NCBI GenBank assembly: GCA_900763965.1
Contig: CAAFMG010000144.1
Coordinates: forward strand, 1 to 10,143
Direction of reading: 5' to 3'
Length of the DNA: 10,143 bases
Origin: an uncultured Oscillospiraceae bacterium
Lineage (GTDB): Bacteria > Bacillota > Clostridia > Oscillospirales > Oscillospiraceae
Position 1 is the stretch's first letter, and each line of letters opens with the position of its first letter. Below are positions 1-6,208 of this stretch, one piece after another. Below the pieces are notes generated by a model. It searched no databases. It was not told the DNA's origin and saw only the letters and a program-made list of their open reading frames with translations. The translations under genes and the position numbers were made by a program.

Positions 1-539
1 AGTACTATACCCTGTTCAGCGCCGTTTTCCAGGAATTCTCCCTGCTGGATGTGACGGTGGCAGAGCAGATCGCCCAGACGAGAGAGGGCATGGATGATAA
101 ACGGATCGCAGACTGCGTTGAAAAAGCAGGGCTTACCCCATTCCTTGAGAAGCTCCCTCAGGGCTTGCAGACCCACATGGGCCGGGACGTGTATTTAGAC
201 GGGGTTCTGTTCTCCGGCGGCCAGACCCAGCGGCTGATGCTGGCCAGAGCCCTGTACAAGAACGGCCCCATCCTGCTGCTGGATGAACCCACAGCCGCCC
301 TGGACCCTCTGGCGGAAAATGACATATATCAGAAATACAGCGCCATGACCGCCGGGAAAACCTCTGTCTTTATTTCCCACCGTCTGGCCTCCACCCGGTT
401 TTGTGACCGCATCATTTTCCTTGCCGATGGGGGCATCCGGGAGGAGGGCACCCACGAAAGCCTGCTGGCCTTAGGCGGGGCTTATGCCCGGCTTTTTGAA
501 GTTCAAAGCCGGTATTATCAGGAAGGGAAGGCGTTTTAA
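1..539 (+). CDS. ABC exporter subunit, C-terminal ATPase part (5'-truncated)
   Basis: This is the last 178 codons of an ABC transporter ATP-binding domain whose start lies left of the window. The frame is open from base 3 and encodes the Q-loop region (VFQEFSLLDVT, near bases 27-59), so the GTG at 51 is internal. It continues with the signature FSGGQ (210-224), Walker B ILLLDEP with the catalytic DE at 282-287, the D-loop AALDP, and the H-loop histidine of SHR at 378-380. Walker A is off-window. It resembles the ATPase domain of the next gene closely (shared LARALYK/IARALYK, DEPTAALDP, SHRL, RFCD/KFCD), so the two are tandem paralogues and probably the two halves of a heterodimeric exporter in the cytoplasmic membrane. 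Whether a membrane domain precedes it cannot be seen, but the sister gene makes this likely. The substrate is unknown. Confidence 0.93.
   Translation, partial: YYTLFSAVFQEFSLLDVTVAEQIAQTREGMDDKRIADCVEKAGLTPFLEKLPQGLQTHMGRDVYLDGVLFSGGQTQRLMLARALYKNGPILLLDEPTAALDPLAENDIYQKYSAMTAGKTSVFISHRLASTRFCDRIIFLADGGIREEGTHESLLALGGAYARLFEVQSRYYQEGKAF
520..531 (+). promoter_or_regulatory. Ribosome binding site of the second ABC gene
   Basis: A purine-rich run, AGGAAGGGAAGG, lies inside the end of the upstream coding region, 10 nt before the ATG at 542. The upstream stop (537-539) is only 2 nt from that ATG, so the two subunits are probably translationally coupled and made in similar amounts. Confidence 0.7.
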
Positions 540-541
540 GG

Positions 542-2404
542 ATGAAAAAAGCAGAAAATTTTCAAAAAACCGCAGCCCTGAATCTGCGGGCCATCCGGGT
601 TTTGCACCGGGTCTCCCCCCGGTTTTTCCCGGTACTGACCCTGTATTGTATTTTTAATGCCATCACCCCCTATGTGACGGTGTTCTTTTCCGCAAGAATC
701 CTCCGGGAGCTGGCTGTCCTTCGCCGGGAAGAAATGCTCTGGCGGTGGGTGCTGGCAGGGGTTCTGTGTACGGCAGCGGCAGCCATGGGGAAAGCCCTGC
801 TGGAAAGGCGCTATAACACCCTTCTTAGCGACCTGGTGGGGCGAAAAGAGATCCTTTTTATCCGGAAAGCCTTTGACATGGACTATGGTGCCTTGGATAA
901 TCAGGAAAACCGGGATCTTCGGGATCAGATCAAGGAGACCGAAAATTGGGCGGGCTTCGGCCTGGAACGGGTTCCCGATATTTACGCCGAGGTTCTCACC
1001 GGTGTCATTGGCCTCCTCAGCGGTATCGCCCTGACGGTGCGGCTCTTTACCGTCCCTGTGCCGGAGAGTGGAGGTTGGCTGACAGCACTCAATCACCCGG
1101 TGTTTATTGTGGTTTTGGCAGCCGGTATCCTGGCCGTCAGCATTCTGGCAGGGCATCTGGGTTCCAAGGTGAAGCTGTGTTGGACGGAGCTTACAGAGGA
1201 AGCCACCTTTGGAAACCGGCTGTTCAGTCATTTTGGATTTCTCGGCGGGGAGAAGAAGCGCAGCATGGACATTCGCATGAATGACCAGCAGCGGCTGATC
1301 GGAGCCTACTGGAAAGAAAATTCGGCCTTTGGAACCAAGGGGATTTTTGGGAAAGCGGCCAGAGGAAAAATGGGACGATACGCCGCCCTGGGTGCCAGTG
1401 TGACGGCCCTGACCACCGGCATCATCTATCTGTTTACCTGCCTGAAGGCCCTGGGCGGGGCCTTTGATGTGGGCAGCTGCACCCAGTATATTGGGGCCGC
1501 CACGGCCATGGTGGGCAATGTGTTTGCCCTGTCGGACATTGCGGGACTGTTGAAAGCCAATACACCTTACCTGGAAAAGACCTTTGCCTATCTGGATATT
1601 CCCAGCGAAATGTACCAGGGCAGTCTGACCACCGAAAAGCGGTCGGATCGTCAGTATCATGTGGAGTTTCAGGACGTATCCTTCCGTTATCCCGGCTCTC
1701 AAATCTGGGCCCTGCGCCATGTGAACATGAAGTTCCAGGTGGGAAAGCGGCTGGCAATCGTTGGCGAAAACGGCAGCGGCAAGACCACCTTTATCAAGCT
1801 TCTGTGCAGGCTCTATGATCCCCAGGAGGGGCAGATCCTCCTCAACGGCATCGACATCCGCAAGTACCGCTACGATGATTACATGGCCATATTCTCCGTG
1901 GTCTTTCAGGACTTCCAGCTGCTGAGCCAGAGCCTGGGCAGCAATGTGGCAGGCAGCATGGACTATGACCGGGAACGGGCGGAAAAAGCCCTGGTGGATG
2001 CCGGATTCGGCGGCCGCCTGGAAAGCCTTCCCCAAGGGCTGGATACCGTGCTTTACAAGGATCTGTCTGACGATGGCGTGGAGATTTCCGGCGGCGAGGC
2101 CCAGAAGATCGCCATTGCCCGGGCGCTATACAAGGATGCCCCCTTTATCATTCTGGACGAACCCACCGCCGCCCTGGATCCCATTACCGAAGCGGAGATC
2201 TACAGCAAGTTTGATCGGATCGCCGGGGACAAAACCGCCATTTATATCTCCCATCGCCTGTCCTCCTGCAAGTTCTGCGACGAGATCGCCGTGTTCCAGG
2301 ATGGAAACGTGATCCAGCAGGGCACCCACCATCAGCTCCTGGCTGACCAGGAGGGCAAATACCACGCCCTCTGGAATGCCCAGGCGCAGTATTATACGAA
2401 GTAG
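542..2404 (+). CDS. ABC transporter, fused permease and ATP-binding subunit
   Basis: A complete 620-residue half-transporter of the type I exporter layout: an N-terminal membrane domain, then one ATPase domain. Hydrophobic stretches fit six membrane helices, roughly at residues 28-50, 66-86, 150-170, 185-205, 281-301 and 314-336. The ATPase domain starts near 370. It has Walker A GENGSGKTT (408-416), a Q-loop VVFQDF, signature ISGGEAQ (515-521), Walker B FIILDEP with D539/E540, a D-loop AALDP and H-loop H571. All catalytic residues are present. Length is normal for the family, and no N-terminal C39 peptidase domain is seen. It lies 2 nt after the paralogous upstream gene, so a heterodimeric ATP-driven exporter is inferred. 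The substrate (peptide, drug or lipid) cannot be told from sequence. A TetR-type gene faces it from the 3' side and might be its regulator, but no operator for it is visible here. Confidence 0.93.
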   Translation: MKKAENFQKTAALNLRAIRVLHRVSPRFFPVLTLYCIFNAITPYVTVFFSARILRELAVLRREEMLWRWVLAGVLCTAAAAMGKALLERRYNTLLSDLVGRKEILFIRKAFDMDYGALDNQENRDLRDQIKETENWAGFGLERVPDIYAEVLTGVIGLLSGIALTVRLFTVPVPESGGWLTALNHPVFIVVLAAGILAVSILAGHLGSKVKLCWTELTEEATFGNRLFSHFGFLGGEKKRSMDIRMNDQQRLIGAYWKENSAFGTKGIFGKAARGKMGRYAALGASVTALTTGIIYLFTCLKALGGAFDVGSCTQYIGAATAMVGNVFALSDIAGLLKANTPYLEKTFAYLDIPSEMYQGSLTTEKRSDRQYHVEFQDVSFRYPGSQIWALRHVNMKFQVGKRLAIVGENGSGKTTFIKLLCRLYDPQEGQILLNGIDIRKYRYDDYMAIFSVVFQDFQLLSQSLGSNVAGSMDYDRERAEKALVDAGFGGRLESLPQGLDTVLYKDLSDDGVEISGGEAQKIAIARALYKDAPFIILDEPTAALDPITEAEIYSKFDRIAGDKTAIYISHRLSSCKFCDEIAVFQDGNVIQQGTHHQLLADQEGKYHALWNAQAQYYTK

Positions 2405-2434
2405 GGCAAATCTCTTAGAACTTCATACTATCTT

Positions 2435-2758
2435 CCCCTACAGCGCACCGAAATTCCCGCTCGGTCATTCAGTGGCACAGACCGTGTAGGGTGGAGCTCC
2501 GTGCAGCGAATCAAAATCCAATGATCGCCGGGGGCGATCACACCATAATGCAACGGATAGTATCCGCCCGCCAACGTTGCAAATTTTTGAGAAGAACCGA
2601 TTTGGCCCGGTAATGTAACAATGTTGTAAATACACCATGTTTCGACATTGTACCACCGAATTTGACCGCAAAATGTTCGGTGGTGCATTGTCGGCGCAAA
2701 GCGCCGACGTTGTTTTCCCATGGGGAAAACAACCGGGCGGATGATATCCGCCCCTACA
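2435..2758. repeat. Intergenic cluster of short hairpins, REP/MITE-like
   Basis: Between the ABC gene and the TetR-type gene lie many perfect or near-perfect inverted repeats one after another: CCCTACA/TGTAGGG (2436-2442/2485-2491); TGATCGCC/GGCGATCA (2522-2529/2533-2540); TGCAACG/CGTTGCA (2549-2555/2575-2581) enclosing GGATA/TATCC; CAATGT/ACATTG (2619-2624/2645-2650); ACCACCGAA/TTCGGTGGT (2652-2660/2676-2684); GTCGGCGC/GCGCCGAC (2690-2697/2701-2708); an 11-bp stem at 2709-2719/2723-2733; and GGGCGGAT/ATCCGCCC (2735-2742/2746-2753). The octamer CCCCTACA stands at both ends (2435-2442 and 2751-2758). Short open frames on the minus strand here have no recognisable content. I infer a non-coding, possibly mobile or once-mobile palindromic element. 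Some hairpins may also end transcription of the ABC operon, for which no separate T-tailed terminator is seen. Confidence 0.65.
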
Positions 2759-2802
2759 TGGCGTGCGCCGCCAAATTACCGATGCAAAAATTTCGTTGCA
2801 CT

Positions 2803-2842
2803 TTAGAAAACAACCGCCGCAGCTCATGAAGAACTGCGGCGG
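2803..2842 (-). terminator. Terminator of the TetR-type gene
   Basis: On the minus strand, 16 nt after the regulator's stop, a 9-bp G+C stem (CCGCCGCAG/CTGCGGCGG, at 2834-2842 and 2814-2822) with an 11-nt loop is followed by the T-rich tail TTGTTTTCT. This fits an intrinsic terminator. Confidence 0.8.
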
Positions 2843-2858
2843 CTATCAAAGAGAAAGG

Positions 2859-3572
2859 TTACAGTGTCTGGCGGATCTGGGAAGTGGGGTCTGTGACGAA
2901 GGTGAAATCATAGCGCATCTGCAATGCCTTCATCAGCTTCTGCATGGTCTGGACTGCCAGAGCCCGGATATCCAGCCCTTCCACAAAGGCGATGGCCTTA
3001 TCCATCTCTTCCTGGGGAACATTGTAGGCCCGCAGGCTCAGGTTCAGGAAGCAGCGAAGCTTTTCCTCCAAGGTGAATTCCTCGGTGCAGGGTACGGCCA
3101 TATAGCTGCGCATAATGCCGGAGCTGCCGATATCCAGCTTATAGAAATCCTCATAGCTCAGGCCCGGCAGATAATCGCTGAACAGCCGCTGCAGCTCCAG
3201 GGCGGTCTGCCGAACGATGTATTCGGAAATGGTGGGTTTGGAATAGGCTACAATGTAGATTTCCCGCAGATTTTCATTCAGCTCTGTCAGGGTGAGCTGA
3301 ATGGCCGTCTCAACGGCATAGACAAATACGGCAGGCAGATCTGCCGTGGCCTTCCGGGCCTCCTGAAACTGTCCGCTGAACATGAACTCTGTCAGTTCCA
3401 GCAGAACGCCGTCCTTTGCGCCAAACAGGTTCTGGAAGCTGCTGCTGGATACATTTCCCTCCTGAATGATCTCTGACATTGTGGTTTTCTTGTACCCCTG
3501 CTCCAGGAACAGACGAACACAGGTTTGCAGAATTCTCTTTCTGGTGGGCTCACTGTCCGGTCTATGTGCCAT
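2859..3572 (-). CDS. TetR/AcrR-family transcriptional regulator
   Basis: The product has 237 residues. Residues about 10-56 form a TetR-type DNA-binding domain: TRKRILQTCVRLFLEQGY leads into the helix-turn-helix around TTMSEIIQEGNVSSSSFQNLF, followed by the usual KDGVLLEL helix. The rest (about 60-237) is an alpha-helical ligand/dimer domain with no strong similarity that I recognise, so the ligand is unknown. The start at 3572 is preferred over an upstream in-frame ATG at 3605, because GAAAGGGG (3581-3588) stands 8 nt before it and the upstream ATG lies in the predicted start-of-transcription region. The gene has its own promoter (3610-3638), a palindrome at 3595-3610 that could be its operator, and its own terminator. 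It converges on the ABC pair. That arrangement suggests, but does not prove, that the exporter is its target. Confidence 0.9.
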   Translation of the reverse strand: MAHRPDSEPTRKRILQTCVRLFLEQGYKKTTMSEIIQEGNVSSSSFQNLFGAKDGVLLELTEFMFSGQFQEARKATADLPAVFVYAVETAIQLTLTELNENLREIYIVAYSKPTISEYIVRQTALELQRLFSDYLPGLSYEDFYKLDIGSSGIMRSYMAVPCTEEFTLEEKLRCFLNLSLRAYNVPQEEMDKAIAFVEGLDIRALAVQTMQKLMKALQMRYDFTFVTDPTSQIRQTL

Positions 3573-3580
3573 TGGGATAT

Positions 3581-3588
3581 CCCCTTTC
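3581..3588 (-). promoter_or_regulatory. Ribosome binding site deciding the TetR-type start
   Basis: GAAAGGGG on the minus strand, 8 nt from the ATG at 3572. It supports this start over the in-frame ATG 33 nt upstream. Confidence 0.65.
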
Positions 3589-3594
3589 GATTTG

Positions 3595-3610
3595 TTATAA
3601 TGCACTATAA
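3595..3610. promoter_or_regulatory. Candidate TetR-type operator palindrome
   Basis: The 16-mer TTATAGTGCATTATAA (minus strand) is a palindrome with 7 of 8 base pairs matching around a TGCA centre. It begins at the last base of the predicted -10 box and covers the expected start of transcription, a usual place for a self-repressing TetR-family protein to bind. Binding by the neighbouring regulator is inferred. Confidence 0.45.
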
Positions 3611-3638
3611 ATATACCATATTAGAATCCATAATTCAA
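3610..3638 (-). promoter_or_regulatory. Promoter of the TetR-type gene
   Basis: On the minus strand, a -35 box TTGAAT (3633-3638) is separated by 17 nt from a -10 box TATATT (3610-3615). This predicts a start of transcription near 3603 and a leader of about 30 nt. Confidence 0.65.
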
Positions 3639-3671
3639 TAGTGGAAGTGCCCTTTCCGGCAAAACCGCATA

Positions 3672-3710
3672 TAAAAAAACGCTCCAAAACCAATGCGGTT
3701 TTGAAGCGTT
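3672..3710 (-). terminator. Terminator of tRNA-Thr
   Basis: Directly after the tRNA 3' end on the minus strand, a 14-bp stem (arms 3697-3710 and 3678-3691, one G-T type mismatch, 5-nt loop) runs into a run of T residues (3673-3679). It separates the tRNA from the regulator gene promoter downstream. Confidence 0.92.
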
Positions 3711-3786
<76 letters not shown>

Positions 3787-3805
3787 ATTTGCTGACAGCT
3801 TGAAT

Positions 3806-3834
3806 ATAATACACGATACAAATCTTTTTGTCAA
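3806..3834 (-). promoter_or_regulatory. Promoter of tRNA-Thr
   Basis: A consensus -35 TTGACA (3829-3834), a 17-nt spacer and -10 TATTAT (3806-3811) on the minus strand predict a start about 12 nt before the mature tRNA 5' end. This is the strongest promoter match in the window. Confidence 0.88.
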
Positions 3835-3877
3835 TACCTTTTTCCGCTTTTTTCAAAATTTTATGCGCACCGAATAT

Positions 3878-3908
3878 TTGAGGGAGACCCGGTATGGATC
3901 TCCCTCAA
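3878..3908 (-). terminator. Probable terminator of the serine operon
   Basis: A perfect 10-bp stem (TTGAGGGAGA/TCTCCCTCAA, arms 3878-3887 and 3899-3908) with an 11-nt loop lies 23 nt after the serA stop. The tail on the minus strand is A+T-rich (AATATT) rather than a clean T run, so it may be a weaker stop. The plus-strand side is more T-rich but has no gene to terminate. Confidence 0.65.
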
Positions 3909-3931
3909 GTTTGGCTTTTCATCTTTTCCCT

Positions 3932-5095
3932 TTACCGAATGACCCGCACCTTGACAACGCCTTCGATCTTACCCAGAGTTTCCACCACGGCAGGGGATGC
4001 GGTGTGATCCAGATCCAGCATGGTGTAGGCATATTCTCCCCGGCTCTTATTCATCAGTCCGGCGATGTTCAGGTTCTCCCCGGCGATGACGGCGGTGAAC
4101 CGGCCAAGGGAATTGGGGATGTTTTTATGCAGCAGGGTGATCCGTCCGGCGGTGGTGCATACGCCCATATCGCAGTCGGGATAGTTGACGGAGTGGACAA
4201 TGTTGCCGTTTTCCAGATAGTTCATAAGCTCTGTCACCGCCATTCTGGCGCAGTTGTCCTCAGACTCCTGGGTGGAGGCTCCCAGATGGGGGATGGCAAT
4301 GCACCCGGGCATATTGGCACTGGCAGGATTGGGGAAGTCCGTGACATACCGGGATACCTTGCCGCTGGCCAGAGCTTCCGCCATGGCTTCGTCATCCACC
4401 AGCGCATCCCGGGCAAAGTTCAGTATCACCACCCCGTCCTTCATCCGGGAAATGGCCTCGGCGTTGATCATCTTCCGGGTGTCCTCGGTCAGGGGGACAT
4501 GGAGAGAAATCACATCACTCCAGGGGTAAAGCTCCTCCCGGTTCTGCACCCGGCGGATCTGGCTGTCCAGATGCCAGGCAGCGTCAATGGAAATGAAGGG
4601 GTCAAAGCCCGCCACATTCATTCTCAGCCTTCTGGCATCGTTGGCCAAGGGGCCGCCGATGGCACCCAGGCCGATGACCCCCAGGTTCTTCCCCCGGATC
4701 TCGTGGCCTGCAAAGCGGGACTTCCCCTTTTCCACCAGCTTGGCAATTTCCGGCTCCTGACGGATGGCCTGCACCCAGTTGATGCCCCCCACAATATCCC
4801 GGCTGGCAAGGAGGATGCCGCACAGGGCCAGCTCCACCACGGAGTTGGCATTGGCTCCCGGGGTGTTGAACACCACAATGCCCCGGTCAGCGCATTCCTT
4901 CAAGGGGATGTTGTTCACCCCGGCTCCCGCCCGGGCAATGGCCAGCAGGTCATCCGGCAGGGGAAGCTGATGCATATTGGCACTGCGCACCAGAACGCCC
5001 TGGGCATCGGCAAGGCCGTCAGCCGTTTGGTATTGGTCGGTGAAAAGCTGTGTGCCCTTGCAGGAAATGGGATTGAGATAATGAATGGAATACAT
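3932..5095 (-). CDS. serA: D-3-phosphoglycerate dehydrogenase
   Basis: The 387-residue product should oxidise 3-phosphoglycerate to 3-phosphohydroxypyruvate with NAD+, the first step of serine synthesis, in the cytoplasm. It shows the D-isomer 2-hydroxyacid dehydrogenase fold: a substrate-domain GAGVNNIP motif (57-64), the NAD-binding GLGAIG (142-147), the catalytic-arginine segment NFARDALVD (R229) and the histidine motif PHLGAST (H270). The C-terminal region from about 315 looks like an ACT regulatory domain, including NSLGRFTAVIAGENLNIAGL, often the site of serine feedback. It is shorter than the 410- or 530-residue forms of SerA. Where E. coli SerA has a D-V-F-x-x-E-P motif with the catalytic glutamate, this protein reads DFPNP (253-257), so that glutamate is not evident. 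The start at 5095 is chosen over 5131 by its ribosome binding site. The gene follows serC by 16 nt and is the last gene of the operon. Confidence 0.93.
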   Translation of the reverse strand: MYSIHYLNPISCKGTQLFTDQYQTADGLADAQGVLVRSANMHQLPLPDDLLAIARAGAGVNNIPLKECADRGIVVFNTPGANANSVVELALCGILLASRDIVGGINWVQAIRQEPEIAKLVEKGKSRFAGHEIRGKNLGVIGLGAIGGPLANDARRLRMNVAGFDPFISIDAAWHLDSQIRRVQNREELYPWSDVISLHVPLTEDTRKMINAEAISRMKDGVVILNFARDALVDDEAMAEALASGKVSRYVTDFPNPASANMPGCIAIPHLGASTQESEDNCARMAVTELMNYLENGNIVHSVNYPDCDMGVCTTAGRITLLHKNIPNSLGRFTAVIAGENLNIAGLMNKSRGEYAYTMLDLDHTASPAVVETLGKIEGVVKVRVIR

Positions 5096-5102
5096 GGTGC
5101 TT

Positions 5103-5109
5103 CCCCCTT
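5103..5109 (-). promoter_or_regulatory. Ribosome binding site deciding the serA start
   Basis: AAGGGGG on the minus strand, 7 nt before the ATG at 5095, in the short gap after the serC stop (5112-5114). An in-frame ATG at 5131 lies inside serC and has no comparable site at hand. Confidence 0.7.
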
Positions 5110-5111
5110 CC

Positions 5112-6194
5112 CTATCGGTTGGCCTTTTCAAAGGTGTCCATAAAGGCCACCAGCTTTTCTACGCCCTCTATGGGCATGGCGTTGTAAATCGAGGCCCGCA
5201 TACCGCCAACGGTGCGGTGTCCCTTCAGATTCACAAACCCGGCTGCGGCAGCCTCTGCCACAAATTTGGCATCCAGCCCTTCATCCCCTGTGACAAAGGG
5301 GACATTCATCAAGGAGCGGTCTTTGGGAACCACGGTTCCCCGGAACAGACGGCTGGCATCCAAAAAGTCATACAGCACCTTGGCCTTTTGAATATTGTAT
5401 TCCTGCATGGCCGCCAACCCGCCTCTGTCCCGCAGCCAGCGGAACACCTTGCCGCAGATGTAGATCCCGTAGGCAGGCGGGGTGTTGTACAGGCTTCCGG
5501 CATCAGCCTGGGTCTTGTAGCGGAGCATGGTGGGGGTTCCGGGAAGCACATCCGGGGAGATCAGATCCTCCCGGATAATGGCAATGACCACACCGGCAGG
5601 GCCGATGTTCTTCTGGGCACCGCCGTAGAGCATTCCATACCGGGTCACATCCACCGGCTCAGACAAAAAGCAGGAGGACACATCCGCCACCAGATTCTTT
5701 CCCTTGGTATTGGGCAGGGTGTGGAACTTGGTGCCATAGATGGTGTTGTTCTCGCAGATATAAACATAGTCGGCGTTTTCGCTGACCGGCAGATCCGAGC
5801 AGTCGGGAATGTAGGAAAAATTCCCGTCGGCAGAGGATGCAATCACATTGGCGGTGCCGTAGAGCCTCGCCTCCTGCCAGGCTTTCTTGGCCCACTGGCC
5901 GGTGAGGATGTAGTCTGCCACCCGGTTTTTCATCAGGTTCATGGGGACAGCGGCAAACTGCTGGGAGGCGCCCCCCTGCAAAAACAGAACCTTGTAGTTG
6001 TCCGGGATGCCCATCAGACTCCGAAGATCCCCTTCGGCATCCTGGATGATGGTTGCAAAGGCCTTGGAGCGGTGGCTCATCTCCATGACGGACATACCCG
6101 TTCCCCGGTAATCCAGCATTTCTGCGGCGGCTTCCTGCAGCACAGGCTCCGGAAGCACTGCCGGGCCTGCGGAAAAATTATACACTCTGGACAT
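5112..6194 (-). CDS. serC: Phosphoserine aminotransferase
   Basis: The 360-residue product matches the normal length of SerC, a class V, PLP-dependent aminotransferase that converts 3-phosphohydroxypyruvate and glutamate to O-phosphoserine, the second step of serine synthesis; in some bacteria it also acts in pyridoxal phosphate synthesis. Visible family motifs are the N-terminal NFSAGPAVLP (6-15), MEMSHRS (37-43), FLQGGASQQF (71-80), the PLP-nitrogen aspartate D171 in ADVSS, the Schiff-base lysine K195 in GGAQKNIGPAG, and the C-terminal GGMRASIYNAMP. The ATG at 6194 follows an excellent AAGGAGGGG. It lies 12 nt after the upstream gene and 16 nt before serA, so the three form one operon. No phosphoserine phosphatase gene (serB) is in the window. 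Confidence 0.97.
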   Translation of the reverse strand: MSRVYNFSAGPAVLPEPVLQEAAAEMLDYRGTGMSVMEMSHRSKAFATIIQDAEGDLRSLMGIPDNYKVLFLQGGASQQFAAVPMNLMKNRVADYILTGQWAKKAWQEARLYGTANVIASSADGNFSYIPDCSDLPVSENADYVYICENNTIYGTKFHTLPNTKGKNLVADVSSCFLSEPVDVTRYGMLYGGAQKNIGPAGVVIAIIREDLISPDVLPGTPTMLRYKTQADAGSLYNTPPAYGIYICGKVFRWLRDRGGLAAMQEYNIQKAKVLYDFLDASRLFRGTVVPKDRSLMNVPFVTGDEGLDAKFVAEAAAAGFVNLKGHRTVGGMRASIYNAMPIEGVEKLVAFMDTFEKANR

Positions 6195-6199
6195 AGGAT

Positions 6200-6208
6200 C
6201 CCCTCCTT
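6200..6208 (-). promoter_or_regulatory. serC ribosome binding site overlapping the upstream stop codon
   Basis: AAGGAGGGG (minus strand) shares its first bases with the TAA stop of the preceding gene (6207-6209). Ribosomes ending the first gene therefore stop on the binding site for serC, which suggests translational coupling. Spacing to the ATG is 5 nt from the last G. Confidence 0.8.

Noticed and set aside
51..539. Independent small ATPase starting at the GTG at 51
   Set aside because: The frame is open through the left edge and already encodes the Q-loop before base 51, so this is the tail of a longer gene.
536..2035. A 499-codon open frame on the minus strand opposite the ABC gene
   Set aside because: It lies wholly antisense to a clear ABC transporter. 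Its translation is rich in His, Gln, Gly and Pro with no family motifs, as expected from the mirror of G/C-ending codons.
2435..2758. CRISPR array
   Set aside because: The hairpins differ in sequence and length, there is no regular repeat-spacer period, and no cas genes are present.
2428..2827. Minus-strand open frames of 64, 97 and 120 codons in the gap before the TetR-type gene
   Set aside because: They overlap one another in different frames, cover the palindromic hairpins and lack convincing ribosome binding sites and family motifs.
2763..3476. A 237-codon plus-strand open frame opposite the TetR-type gene
   Set aside because: It is antisense to a clear helix-turn-helix regulator and starts inside the terminator region.
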